From Porphyrobacter sp. (GTDB lineage Bacteria; Pseudomonadota; Alphaproteobacteria; Sphingomonadales; Sphingomonadaceae): 12,467 bases of DNA. Made by a program: the position numbers and the translations under genes. The notes below the pieces were generated by a model. The model had not been told where the DNA came from. It did not search any database and worked only from the letters and a program-made list of their open reading frames with translations. Of the stretch, positions 1 through 7,445 are shown in pieces. The first letter of the stretch is position 1, and each line of letters begins with the position of its first letter. The DNA is taken from assembly GCA_018991295.1 (NCBI GenBank), contig JAGKSZ010000030.1:1-12467 (forward strand). Reading direction: 5' to 3'.

Positions 1-28
1 TGGTGGCCGGGTGGGGAGGCGGGGCGGG

Positions 29-55
29 GGGGCTGCGCGCGACAGGCCGCGCCCC
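29..55 (-). terminator. weak hairpin after the L,D-transpeptidase gene
   Basis: Just downstream of the transpeptidase stop codon on the minus strand, GGGGC and GCCCC (29-33 with 51-55) plus three further G/C pairs after a one-base bulge can form a hairpin. No T-run follows on the transcript strand. In such GC-rich sequence a hairpin of this quality may be chance. The first 28 bases of the window hold nothing I can identify. Confidence 0.25.
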
Positions 56-58
56 ATA

Positions 59-616
59 TCAAGGCCCGATTTCGATCACTGTCCCATCGGGCACGATCCG
101 CCACAGCTCCTCGATTTCGGCGTTGGACAGCGCGATGCAGCCATCGGTCCAATCGCCCGGCATGCGCCCGAAAGGCAGCGAATTGGGCTGGCCGTGAAGG
201 AAGATATCGCCGCCGGGCGATCGCCCCTGCGCGCGGGCAAAGGCGCGGTCGGCGGCGTTGGGGTATGAAACTTTCAGGCTGAGGTGATAGGCGCTGCCGG
301 GATTGCGGCCCTCGATGAAATAGCGCCCTTCGGGGGTGCGTTCATCGCCTTCGAATTGCTTGTGGCCTTGCGGGCGATCCCCGAATTGCAGATCGCGCCA
401 CGCCCTGACCGGCTGGCCTTGCGCATAGGCGACCATCAGCCGTTCGGATTTGTCGACGATCAGGTAATCGACCTGCGAAAAGCGCGGCTGCGGCACGATT
501 CGCGCCGCCTCCCGCGAAAGCGGCGGAAGGGGCGCAGAAGGCGCCTCGGCCTGCGGCGGCGCGGGCGCGGCGCAGGCGGCAAGGGCAAGCAGCGGGAAAA
601 GCGCGAGACGGTTCAC
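59..616 (-). CDS. YkuD-family L,D-transpeptidase, predicted lipoprotein
   Basis: The 185-residue protein starts with a short hydrophobic leader and a lipobox-like LAAC ending at Cys15, so it is probably a lipid-anchored envelope protein. A Pro/Ala-rich linker (about residues 16-35) precedes a single YkuD catalytic domain. The signature is visible: His141 in FLHGQPNS, then T-D-G-C with the nucleophile Cys160, followed by IALSNAEIEELW. YkuD enzymes form 3-3 cross-links or attach or remove peptides on peptidoglycan; the TDGC variant and small size also fit the YafK/DpaA type that hydrolyses peptidoglycan attachments, so the exact reaction is open. The start is GTG at 616; no strong Shine-Dalgarno is seen. 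It lies 33 bp downstream of purA on the same strand, so co-transcription is likely. Confidence 0.88.
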   Translation of the reverse strand: MNRLALFPLLALAACAAPAPPQAEAPSAPLPPLSREAARIVPQPRFSQVDYLIVDKSERLMVAYAQGQPVRAWRDLQFGDRPQGHKQFEGDERTPEGRYFIEGRNPGSAYHLSLKVSYPNAADRAFARAQGRSPGGDIFLHGQPNSLPFGRMPGDWTDGCIALSNAEIEELWRIVPDGTVIEIGP

Positions 617-649
617 AGCCGCGAAGATAACCCCGCGCCTGCCACAGGT

Positions 650-1939
650 TCAATCCACAAACGGATCGCGCATCAGGATCGTGTCATCCCGTTCCGGCGA
701 AGTCGAAACCAGCGCCACGGGACATTCGATCAATTCCTGAATGCGCTGGATATACTTGATCGCGTTGGCAGGCAGATCGGCATAGGAGCGCGCGCCTGCG
801 GTGCTTTCATGCCAGCCGGGCATTTCTTCGTAAATCGGCTCACACGCGGCCTGATCGGCGGCGTGGCTGGGGAGGTAATCATAGACCTTCCCGTTCAGGC
901 GGTATCCGGTGCAGATGCTGACCCGGTCAAGCCCGTCGAGCACGTCGATCTTGGTGAGCGCAATGCCGGTGACGCCGCTGATCGCGCAGGATTGGCGCAC
1001 CAGCACGGCATCGAACCAGCCGACGCGGCGCTTGCGCCCGGTGACCGTGCCGAATTCATGGCCGCGCTCGCCCAGACGCTGGCCGATGTCGTCCTCAAGT
1101 TCCGTCGGGAACGGGCCCGATCCGACGCGGGTGGTATAGGCCTTGACGATGCCGAGCACGAAGCCGGTCGAATTGGGACCGAGGCCGGAGCCCGACGCCG
1201 CCGTGCCGCTCACCGTGTTGGACGAGGTGACGAAGGGATAGGTGCCGTGATCGACATCGAGCAGCACGCCCTGCGCGCCTTCGAACAGGATCTTGGCCCC
1301 GGCGCGGCGCACCTTCTTGAGGCGCTTCCACACCGGCTGGGCGAACTTCAGCACGAAGGGCGCGATTTCGCGCAGTTCTTCGAGCAGGGCGGCGCGATCA
1401 ACCGGGGGCTGGCCGAAGCCGGCCCGCAGCGCATCGTGGTGCGCACAAAGGCGATCAAGCTGCGGTTCGAGGGTATCGAGGTGCGCCAGATCGCACACCC
1501 GGATTGCTCGCCTGCCGACCTTGTCCTCGTAGGCCGGGCCGATCCCGCGCCCGGTGGTGCCGATCTTGCCCTTGCCCGCCGCGGTTTCGCGCAAGGCATC
1601 CAGATCGCGGTGGAGGGGGAGGATCAGCGGGCAATTGTCAGCGATGGCGAGGTTTTCGTCGGTGATCGAAACCCCCTGCCCTTCGACCTTGGCGACTTCA
1701 TCACGCAAGGCCCAGGGATCAAGCACCACGCCATTGCCGATCACCGACAGCGTGCCCGAAACGATCCCTGAGGGCAGCAGCGAGAGCTTGTAGGTCTTGC
1801 CATCGATCACCAGCGTGTGGCCGGCATTGTGCCCGCCCTGAAAGCGCACCACCGCGTCCGCGCGGCTGGCGAGCCAGTCGACGATCTTGCCCTTGCCCTC
1901 ATCGCCCCACTGGGCGCCGATCACGGTGACGTTGGCCAT
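650..1939 (-). CDS. purA: adenylosuccinate synthetase
   Basis: PurA catalyses the GTP-dependent joining of aspartate to IMP, the first committed step to AMP, in the cytoplasm. The 429-residue length is normal for the family. Diagnostic motifs are present in order: IGAQWGDEGKGK (residues 7-18, with Asp13 as catalytic base), GGHNAGHT (35-42, with His41 as catalytic acid), GTTGRGIGPAYEDK, TTRVGSGPFPTE, GTVTGRKRRVGWFD and LTKIDVLDGL. The ATG at 1939 has AAGGA five bases upstream, and the N-terminus aligns with the family start. It is divergent from the hydrolase at 2090 and probably heads a transcript that continues into the L,D-transpeptidase. Nothing is missing or truncated. Confidence 0.98.
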   Translation of the reverse strand: MANVTVIGAQWGDEGKGKIVDWLASRADAVVRFQGGHNAGHTLVIDGKTYKLSLLPSGIVSGTLSVIGNGVVLDPWALRDEVAKVEGQGVSITDENLAIADNCPLILPLHRDLDALRETAAGKGKIGTTGRGIGPAYEDKVGRRAIRVCDLAHLDTLEPQLDRLCAHHDALRAGFGQPPVDRAALLEELREIAPFVLKFAQPVWKRLKKVRRAGAKILFEGAQGVLLDVDHGTYPFVTSSNTVSGTAASGSGLGPNSTGFVLGIVKAYTTRVGSGPFPTELEDDIGQRLGERGHEFGTVTGRKRRVGWFDAVLVRQSCAISGVTGIALTKIDVLDGLDRVSICTGYRLNGKVYDYLPSHAADQAACEPIYEEMPGWHESTAGARSYADLPANAIKYIQRIQELIECPVALVSTSPERDDTILMRDPFVD

Positions 1940-2074
1940 TGCTATCCTTATCCGGTGTCCGGGAAACCGCGCGGGGGCCTAGGCGGTTGGCGGCCCGAGG
2001 GCAAGGGCGTGGGGGCAGGCGCGAAGGGTTTTGCGCGTGGCTACGTTGCTGGGGGAGACACCTTCGATGCCTTC

Positions 2075-2080
2075 AAGGAG
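2075..2080 (+). promoter_or_regulatory. ribosome binding site fixing the hydrolase start
   Basis: AAGGAG lies nine bases before the ATG at 2090. It selects that start over an in-frame extension reaching back to 1817 across the purA start region. The protein begun at 2090 opens with a proper signal peptide. The 1940-2089 gap between the divergent genes shows no convincing -35/-10 pair on either strand. Confidence 0.8.
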
Positions 2081-2089
2081 CGCAATGCA

Positions 2090-3184
2090 ATGAAAACCAC
2101 AGCCAAAGTCCTGATTGCGGCCGGCGCCTTCGCGGTGCTTGCCAGCCCGATCCTTGCCCAGCAGCGCGGGCGGTCCGGGGCCATGGGAGGCGAGCGCGCC
2201 GCACCTGTGTGCCGGGCAGAAATCGTCAAGCTGTGCGGCGCTGCGGGGCGTGAAGGCCTGCGCACCTGTCTGGCCGAAAAGGCGAGCGAACTGTCGGAGG
2301 AATGCCGCAACCAGCTGCGCGCCCGCATGGAACAGCGCCGCGGCGAGGCCGGTCAGGGCGCAAGGCAGGGCATGGGGCGCGATGGCGCGGCGGCGATGAA
2401 GGCCCCTGCCCCGCAGACCATGTCCTATGGCAGCGACAGCCTTCAGGCGCTCGACCTGTGGGTCCCGCAGGGGACAAGCAAGGCGCCGCTGGTGCTGTTC
2501 GTCCATGGCGGCGGGTGGAAGCGCGGCTCGAAGGACAATGCCGTTGGCCGCGCCATGCCCGCGCATATGCTGGCGCAGGGCTATGCCTTTGCCTCGATCG
2601 ACTATCGCCTCGTGCCCAAGAACACGGTGGAGGAACAGGCCGCCGATGTTGCCGCGGCGCTTGCTCATATCCTGAAGCGCGCCGATGCGCTGGGGATCGA
2701 CCGGACCCGCGTGGTGCTGACCGGGCACAGCGCGGGCGCGCATCTGGTGGCGCTGGTGGGGACCGACGAGCGTTACCTCAAGAAGGTGGGCCTCAGCTTT
2801 GCCGATCTGAAGGGCGTGATGCCCAATGACGGCGCGGCCTATGATGTGACCGCGCAGATTGCGGATGCGGGGGCGATGATGAAGGACACCTACACCCAGG
2901 CCTTCGGCACCGATCCGGCGCGCCACAAGGCGCTTTCCCCCACCTTGCAGGCCGCCGCGCCCAATGCACCCGCCTTCCTGCTGCTCCACGTCCAGCGCCC
3001 CGATGCCGTCGCTCAGTCCAAGGCTCTGGCCGAGGCGCTGAAGAAGGGCGGCGCTCAGGCCGAAGTCGCAGGCTTCCCGGGCGAAGGGCTGCAAGGCCAC
3101 ATGGAGATCAACCGCAAGCTTGGCCAGCCCGATTACCCCGCCACCCCGGTGATGGATGCGTGGCTGAAGAAGGTGCTGGGATAA
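2090..3184 (+). CDS. secreted Cys-rich alpha/beta hydrolase (esterase-like)
   Basis: The 364-residue protein opens with a signal peptide (about residues 1-23, ending ILAQQ), so it is exported. Residues 41-72 hold four cysteines, C41-x7-C49-x10-C60-x11-C72, in the pattern of the small Cys-rich repeat known from GLG1-like proteins and bacterial 'cysteine rich repeat' proteins. A charged linker leads to an alpha/beta hydrolase domain of the carboxylesterase/BD-FAE type. It has the oxyanion motif HGGGW (139-143), nucleophile elbow GHSAG (Ser214), a likely acid Asp305 in QRPD, and His337 in QGHMEI, so the triad looks complete. The substrate is unknown; small acyl esters are a reasonable guess. The gene is transcribed against its neighbours, divergent from purA and convergent with hisZ. 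Confidence 0.9.
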   Translation: MKTTAKVLIAAGAFAVLASPILAQQRGRSGAMGGERAAPVCRAEIVKLCGAAGREGLRTCLAEKASELSEECRNQLRARMEQRRGEAGQGARQGMGRDGAAAMKAPAPQTMSYGSDSLQALDLWVPQGTSKAPLVLFVHGGGWKRGSKDNAVGRAMPAHMLAQGYAFASIDYRLVPKNTVEEQAADVAAALAHILKRADALGIDRTRVVLTGHSAGAHLVALVGTDERYLKKVGLSFADLKGVMPNDGAAYDVTAQIADAGAMMKDTYTQAFGTDPARHKALSPTLQAAAPNAPAFLLLHVQRPDAVAQSKALAEALKKGGAQAEVAGFPGEGLQGHMEINRKLGQPDYPATPVMDAWLKKVLG

Positions 3185-3196
3185 CCCGCGCTCGCC

Positions 3197-3229
3197 CCGC
3201 CCGTCCCGGATCAGCTCCGGGTCGGGCGG
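3197..3229. terminator. hairpin between convergent hydrolase and hisZ genes
   Basis: CCGCCCG-T-CCCGGA, a five-base loop, then TCCGGG-T-CGGGCGG form a 13-pair stem with one T-T mismatch. It sits 12 bases after the hydrolase stop and 17 before the hisZ stop on the other strand, where a bidirectional terminator would be expected. There is no T-run, so it may act by pausing or Rho, or be a dispersed repeat: a CCCGGATCA...CCGGG core is, to my recollection, common between genes in alphaproteobacteria. Confidence 0.6.
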
Positions 3230-3246
3230 CGCGAGAGTTATGAGGC

Positions 3247-4374
3247 TCAGCCGCGCTTGCCCAGTTCTTGGGCCACGCCATCCTTCAGGATATGCGTGCA
3301 GCCAAGCGCGAGCGCGTCTTCGCCGTCTGCCAGCCCTGCCAGCGTGCGCCAGCCTTCGGCCCGCAAGGCCGCCGCTGCCCCGCGTTCGTGCCCAAGCGGC
3401 AGATACACCATGCGCGCAGCCTCAGGCTGGGGCGCAATATCGGCCAGCCGATCAAGATAGAGCGTAAAGCCGGTCGCCGCCTCATCGGTCCCCGCGATCC
3501 GGTAGGTTCCGCCCCGCCCCGCCGCACGGCGCAGGCCATCGGCATAGAGCGTGAAACCGAACCACGATTGATATTCGAACCCATGGCGCTCGGTCGGATC
3601 GAGCGTGATGCGCGCCGCATCGCCAACCGCAGCGGCAATCGCCTCCAGCCCATCGAGCCGCGATTTCAGCGCCCCGCCCGCGTCCACCGCACGAAGCGCA
3701 GCGAGCGCCCCCTCGAACGGCCCGGTGGCATAGAGCAGCGGCAGATAGGCCGCGCCCCCTGCCTCCCGCAATCCGCCTGCATCCTTGGTATCCAGTTCGC
3801 GGCGCACCGCTGCAATCTGGTCAGGTGCCAGCGGAAAGGCCTTTTCGGCCAGCGTATCGACCAGATCGGGCAGCGTGAAATCGACCGAAATCCCGGTCAG
3901 CCCGGCGGCCTTCAGCGCCTCGATGGCCAGCATCACCGCCTCGCTGGCCGCAGCGACGCTATCCGTGCCGATCAGTTCGGCCCCCAGCTGCAGACGTTCG
4001 CGGGCGGGATCGAGCTGGCTCGCCTTGATCACCACCGTATCGCCGCAATAGGCGAGTCTCAGCGGGCGCGGGGCGGCGGCTAGGCTGGTCGCGGCAATGC
4101 GCCCGACCTGCGGGGTCATGTCGCTGCGCAGCGCAAGGGTGCGCAAGGAGGCCGGATCGACAAAGCGGAACATCGCGCTGGCCTCACCCACGCTTACGCC
4201 CGCCATGCGCCCGACCAGCGAAGCTTCGAACTCGAGCAAAGGCGGGCGCACGCGGTCATAGCCGTGCTGGCCCAGCACATCGAGGCAAGCGCGCATCGCC
4301 GCCGTGATCCGCGCCGCTTCCAGCGGCAGACGGTCTTCAAGGCCTTCGGGCAGGAGATCGTTGGGTTTGGTCAA
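3247..4374 (-). CDS. hisZ: ATP phosphoribosyltransferase regulatory subunit
   Basis: HisZ is a catalytically inactive paralogue of histidyl-tRNA synthetase that partners the short form of HisG to start histidine synthesis and confer feedback control by histidine. The 375-residue protein has the class II synthetase-like core: LLPEGLEDRLP near the N-terminus, a motif-1-like RPPLLEFEASLV, the region FRFVDPASLRTLALRSDMTPQVGRIAA, then QLGAELIG and GRGGTYRIAG. It lacks the C-terminal anticodon-binding domain of true HisRS, as expected for HisZ. The start is TTG at 4374 (reading TKPNDLLPEG), with GGAAG nine bases upstream at the edge of a palindromic repeat. It follows serA on the same strand, separated only by that repeat. 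hisG is not in the window. Confidence 0.93.
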   Translation of the reverse strand: MTKPNDLLPEGLEDRLPLEAARITAAMRACLDVLGQHGYDRVRPPLLEFEASLVGRMAGVSVGEASAMFRFVDPASLRTLALRSDMTPQVGRIAATSLAAAPRPLRLAYCGDTVVIKASQLDPARERLQLGAELIGTDSVAAASEAVMLAIEALKAAGLTGISVDFTLPDLVDTLAEKAFPLAPDQIAAVRRELDTKDAGGLREAGGAAYLPLLYATGPFEGALAALRAVDAGGALKSRLDGLEAIAAAVGDAARITLDPTERHGFEYQSWFGFTLYADGLRRAAGRGGTYRIAGTDEAATGFTLYLDRLADIAPQPEAARMVYLPLGHERGAAAALRAEGWRTLAGLADGEDALALGCTHILKDGVAQELGKRG

Positions 4375-4386
4375 TTGAACTTACTT

Positions 4387-4478
4387 CCGTTCGTGCTGAG
4401 CCTGTCGAAGCACTGTCCTTCTTTTGCACCGGCGGCGCTAGAAGAAGTGCAGCCCTTCGACAAGCTCAGGGCGAACGG
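4387..4478. repeat. palindromic (REP-type) repeat pair, copy 1
   Basis: This 92 bp element begins CCGTTCG and ends CGAACGG, and holds two inverted arms. The left arm folds as GTGCT...AGCAC, the right arm as GCCCT...AGGGC, both around a loop containing TCGACA(G/A)GCTC. The arms are separated by a less conserved centre that ends AGAAGAAGTGCAG. It fills the gap between serA and hisZ. A mirror-image copy lies at 6105-6197. Translated, the arms give the artefact peptides LSLSK and PFDKLRANG seen in many sphingomonad annotations. Confidence 0.9.
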
Positions 4479-4495
4479 GGAAGGTGGCGAGAGAA

Positions 4496-6082
4496 CTAAA
4501 ACGCCAGCGCCTTGACCAGCTTCACGCCTTCCAGCTTCTCGGCCTCGGCCACGACTTCGGGCGAAAGGGCATCGTCAAGGCTCAGCAGGAGCACCGCTTC
4601 CCCGCCCGCTTCGCGGCGGCCAAGGTTGAAGGTGCCGATGTTGATACCGTGGCTGCCCAGCAGCGTCCCGATCCGGCCGATGAAGCCCGGCTTATCATCA
4701 TTGACGATGTAGAGCATGTGGCCCGACAGTTCAGCTTCGATCCCGATGCCGAAGATTTCCACCAGACGCGGCGCTTCAGTGCCGAACAGCGTGCCCGCGA
4801 CCGAGCGGGGGCCCTGGGCGGTTTCCACCGTGACGCGCACCAGCGTGTTGAACGCGCCTTCGCGTTCGTGGCGCACTTCGCTGACCGCAAGGCCCCGCTC
4901 CTTGGCGAGGAACGGCGCGTTTACCATGTTCACCGTGTCGGAATAGCGGCGCATGAAGCCTGCGAGCACGGCCGCCGTGATCGGCTTGCCGTTCAATTGC
5001 GCGGCTGCGCCTTCGCGCTCGATCCCGATCTGCGTCAGGTTGCCGTGGGCAAGCTGGCCGACAAGGCTGCCGAGCTTTTCTGCGAGCGCCATGTAGGGCT
5101 TCAGTTTCGGGGCTTCTTCTGCCGAAAGGCTCGGCACGTTCAGCGCATTGGTGACGCCGCCGTTGACGAGGTAATCGGCCATCTGTTCGGCCACCTGCAG
5201 CGCGACATTGACCTGCGCTTCGGTGGTGCTGGCCCCAAGGTGGGGCGTGCAGATGAAATTGGGCGCACCGAACAGCGGGTGATCGGCGGCGGGCGGCTCG
5301 GTTTCGAACACGTCGAGCGCCGCGCCAGCCACCTGCCCGCTTTCAAGGCAATCCTTCAAGGCCGCCTCGTCGATCAGGCCGCCGCGGGCGCAGTTGATGA
5401 TGCGGATGCCCTTCTTGGCGTTCTCCAGCCGTTCGCGGCTGAGGATGTTGCGGGTTTCGTCCGTCAGCGGCGTGTGCAGCGTGACGAAATCGGCGCGGGA
5501 GAGCAGCGTGTCGAGATCGACCTTCTCGATACCAAGTTCGATGGCGCGGTCTTCGGTCAGGAAGGGATCATAGGCGATCACCTTCATGCGCAGGCCCAAT
5601 GCGCGGCTTGCGACGATCGAGCCAATATTGCCCGCCCCGATCAGGCCGAGGGTCTTGGCGGTGAGTTCAACGCCCATGAACCCGCTCTTGGGCCACTTGC
5701 CCGCCTGCGTCTGCGCGTTCGCTTCCGGGATCTGCCGGGCGAGCGCAAACATCAGCGCAATGGCGTGTTCGGCGGTGGTGATCGAATTGCCGAACGGGGT
5801 GTTCATCACCACCACGCCCTTGCCGCTGGCATAAGGGATGTCGACATTGTCGACCCCGATACCCGCACGGCCGATGACCTTCAGGTTGGTCGCCGCATCG
5901 AGGATCGCCTTGGTCACCTTGGTCGAGGAACGGATGGCAAGGCCATCATATTCGCCGATGCGGGCGATCAGCTGCTCGGGCGTCTCGCCGGTGATAACAT
6001 CAACATCGCAACCGCGCTCCTCGAAAATGCGCGCGGCGTTGGGGTCCATCTTGTCGCTGATGAGAACTTTGGGACGGGTCAT
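4496..6082 (-). CDS. serA: D-3-phosphoglycerate dehydrogenase
   Basis: SerA oxidises 3-phosphoglycerate to 3-phosphohydroxypyruvate with NAD+, the first step of the phosphorylated serine pathway. The 528-residue protein is the long type. It has a substrate domain, the NAD-binding domain with GLIGAGNIG (about 146-154), catalytic Arg233 (CARGGLID), Glu262 (FETEPP) and His281 (TPHLGAST), an intervening domain rich in asparagine and alanine turns (about 320-450), and a C-terminal ACT domain (about 455-528; HMLYIVNDDKPGFIGRIG) that in this family senses serine. The ATG at 6082 has GGAG eight bases upstream. An in-frame extension to 6136 runs into a palindromic repeat and gives MQPFDKLRANG, so it is rejected. 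The gene lies downstream of serC and upstream of hisZ, flanked on both sides by repeats. Confidence 0.97.
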   Translation of the reverse strand: MTRPKVLISDKMDPNAARIFEERGCDVDVITGETPEQLIARIGEYDGLAIRSSTKVTKAILDAATNLKVIGRAGIGVDNVDIPYASGKGVVVMNTPFGNSITTAEHAIALMFALARQIPEANAQTQAGKWPKSGFMGVELTAKTLGLIGAGNIGSIVASRALGLRMKVIAYDPFLTEDRAIELGIEKVDLDTLLSRADFVTLHTPLTDETRNILSRERLENAKKGIRIINCARGGLIDEAALKDCLESGQVAGAALDVFETEPPAADHPLFGAPNFICTPHLGASTTEAQVNVALQVAEQMADYLVNGGVTNALNVPSLSAEEAPKLKPYMALAEKLGSLVGQLAHGNLTQIGIEREGAAAQLNGKPITAAVLAGFMRRYSDTVNMVNAPFLAKERGLAVSEVRHEREGAFNTLVRVTVETAQGPRSVAGTLFGTEAPRLVEIFGIGIEAELSGHMLYIVNDDKPGFIGRIGTLLGSHGINIGTFNLGRREAGGEAVLLLSLDDALSPEVVAEAEKLEGVKLVKALAF

Positions 6083-6104
6083 GGTGAAAACTCCACATAA
6101 CCAA

Positions 6105-6197
6105 CCGTTCGCCCTGAGCTTGTCGAAGGGCTGCACTTCTTCTTGTGCATCGGTCGGGAAAAGAAAAACGGTGCTTCGACAGGCTCAGCACGAACGG
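6105..6197. repeat. palindromic (REP-type) repeat pair, copy 2, inverted
   Basis: This 93 bp element is the reverse complement, in arrangement, of the one at 4387-4478. The GCCCT/AGGGC arm is on the left, next to the serA start, and the GTGCT/AGCAC arm on the right, next to the serC stop. The outer ends CCGTTCG and CGAACGG and the tract GTGCACTTCTTC-like centre edge are shared; the middle differs. It occupies nearly all of the serC-serA gap, so if the two genes share a transcript the element is transcribed and could fold. Confidence 0.9.
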
Positions 6198-6210
6198 GTC
6201 AGGCGGCAAA

Positions 6211-7389
6211 TCAGCCGTTCTTGACCTTCTCGTAGGCCCATTCGATCCACGGCAGGAGGCGCTTCAGGTCCTCCTGCTCGACGGTGGAGCCGCACCAGAT
6301 GCGCAAGGACGGCGGCGCATCGCGGTAGCCGTTGAAGTCGAAGCCGACATTGCGTTCTTCGAGCAGCTTGACGATCTTCTTGGGCACCGCGGCCTGATCT
6401 TCGGCCGAGAGGCTTTCGTACCAATCGCCCTGAAACACCATGCACACGCCGGTATTGGTCTGGAGCGCCGGGTCGCTGGCCATGTTGCGCAGCCACGGGG
6501 TCGTCTCGATCCAGTCCTTGACCAGCGCCGCATTGGCATCGGCGCGTTCGATCAGCGCCTTGCGCCCGCCGATCGCCTTGCCCCATTCGAGCGCGGCGAT
6601 GTAATCCTCGGTCGCCAGCATGGAAGGCGTGTTGATCGTTTCGCCTTCAAAGATGCCGCCGTTGAGCTTGGCGCCCTTCTTCATGCGGAACAGCTTGGGC
6701 AGCGGCCATGCCGGATCATAGCTTTCGATCCGCTCGATCGCCTTGGGGCTGAGGATCAGCATGCCGTGCTGGGCTTCCGAGCCCATCACCTTCTGCCAGC
6801 TGTAGGTGGTGGCATCGAGCTTGGCCCAGTCCATCTCCATCGCGAAGATCGCGCTGGTGGCATCGTTGATCGTCACGCCCTCACGCCCGGCCTCAAGCCA
6901 GTCGGTATTGGGGATGCGCGCGCCGCTGGTGGTGCCGTTCCAGGTGAACACCACGTCATTGCGCTGGGGGATGGTGGTGAGATCGGGGATCTGACCGTAG
7001 TCGGCGGTCAGGACCTGCAGATTGGGCAGCTTGAGCTGCTTCACCGCGTCCTGAATCCAGATATTGCCAAAGCTTTCCCACGCCGCGACCGTCACCGGGC
7101 GCGCAGGATCGAGCATCGACCACATCGCCGCCTCAATCGCCCCGGTGTCAGAGGCAGGCATGATGCCGATCAGGTAATCATCAGGAATGCCGAGCAGTTC
7201 ACGCGACAGATCAAGCGCATATTTCAGCCGGTTCTTGCCCAGCGCCGAACGGTGCGAGCGGCCAAGGACATCGGTCTTGAGCTTGTCCAGCGACCAGCCG
7301 GGAAACTTTGCCGTGGGGCCCGAGGAAAAGAAGGGGCGCTCAGGCTTCAGCGTAGGCTCGTGTGCGAGCCCGCGGGTGTACTCAGTCAT
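6211..7389 (-). CDS. serC: phosphoserine aminotransferase
   Basis: SerC is a PLP enzyme that transfers the amino group of glutamate to 3-phosphohydroxypyruvate, giving phosphoserine; family members can also act in pyridoxal phosphate synthesis. The 392-residue protein begins MTEYTRGLAHEPTLKPERPFFSSGPTAKFPGW. It carries the aspartate that contacts the cofactor in the stretch INDATSA (about 174-180) and the PLP lysine Lys200 in TYSWQKVMGSEAQHG. The sequence style is the alphaproteobacterial/archaeal class of SerC rather than the E. coli type. The start at 7389 has AAGGAG before it; a longer in-frame reading to 7566 would cross the promoter and is rejected. serC and serA are adjacent on one strand, as expected for a serine operon. 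Confidence 0.95.
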   Translation of the reverse strand: MTEYTRGLAHEPTLKPERPFFSSGPTAKFPGWSLDKLKTDVLGRSHRSALGKNRLKYALDLSRELLGIPDDYLIGIMPASDTGAIEAAMWSMLDPARPVTVAAWESFGNIWIQDAVKQLKLPNLQVLTADYGQIPDLTTIPQRNDVVFTWNGTTSGARIPNTDWLEAGREGVTINDATSAIFAMEMDWAKLDATTYSWQKVMGSEAQHGMLILSPKAIERIESYDPAWPLPKLFRMKKGAKLNGGIFEGETINTPSMLATEDYIAALEWGKAIGGRKALIERADANAALVKDWIETTPWLRNMASDPALQTNTGVCMVFQGDWYESLSAEDQAAVPKKIVKLLEERNVGFDFNGYRDAPPSLRIWCGSTVEQEDLKRLLPWIEWAYEKVKNG

Positions 7390-7394
7390 GTATT

Positions 7395-7432
7395 CTCTCC
7401 TTGCAGAGAGCTCGCGCGGCGTTGGGACCGCG
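7395..7432 (-). promoter_or_regulatory. serC leader with two hairpins, the second enclosing the RBS
   Basis: Read on the minus strand, the leader has CGCGG-8 nt-CCGCG (7415-7432), four bases, then CTCTC-TGCAAG-GAGAG (7395-7410), whose loop and 3' arm contain the AAGGAG Shine-Dalgarno sequence. Pairing would hide the ribosome site of serC. A structured RNA called the serC motif has been described upstream of serC in alphaproteobacteria; I cannot confirm from memory that this matches its consensus. Confidence 0.45.
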
Positions 7433-7445
7433 TGGCCCGTGGGCG

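Noticed and set aside
284..1771. Plus-strand open frame of 495 codons opposite purA and the transpeptidase
   Set aside because: It crosses two well-supported minus-strand genes, has no recognisable domain, and long antisense frames are expected in GC-rich genes with biased third positions.
1979..3100. Minus-strand open frame of 373 codons opposite the secreted hydrolase
   Set aside because: The plus-strand protein has a signal peptide, four ordered cysteines and a full catalytic triad; the opposite frame has no recognisable feature.
4387..4478. Attenuator or classical terminator between serA and hisZ
   Set aside because: The arms form hairpins but no T-run follows, and the same element lies between serC and serA in the opposite orientation, so a dispersed repeat explains it better.
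4484..6100. Plus-strand open frame of 538 codons opposite serA
   Set aside because: It mirrors serA codon by codon, is rich in Arg/His/Asp/Gly as antisense frames are, and starts and ends near serA; serA motifs are decisive.
6083..6136. Longer N-terminus for serA (MQPFDKLRANG...)
   Set aside because: The added residues are a translated repeat arm, while the ATG at 6082 has a good ribosome site and matches the family N-terminus.
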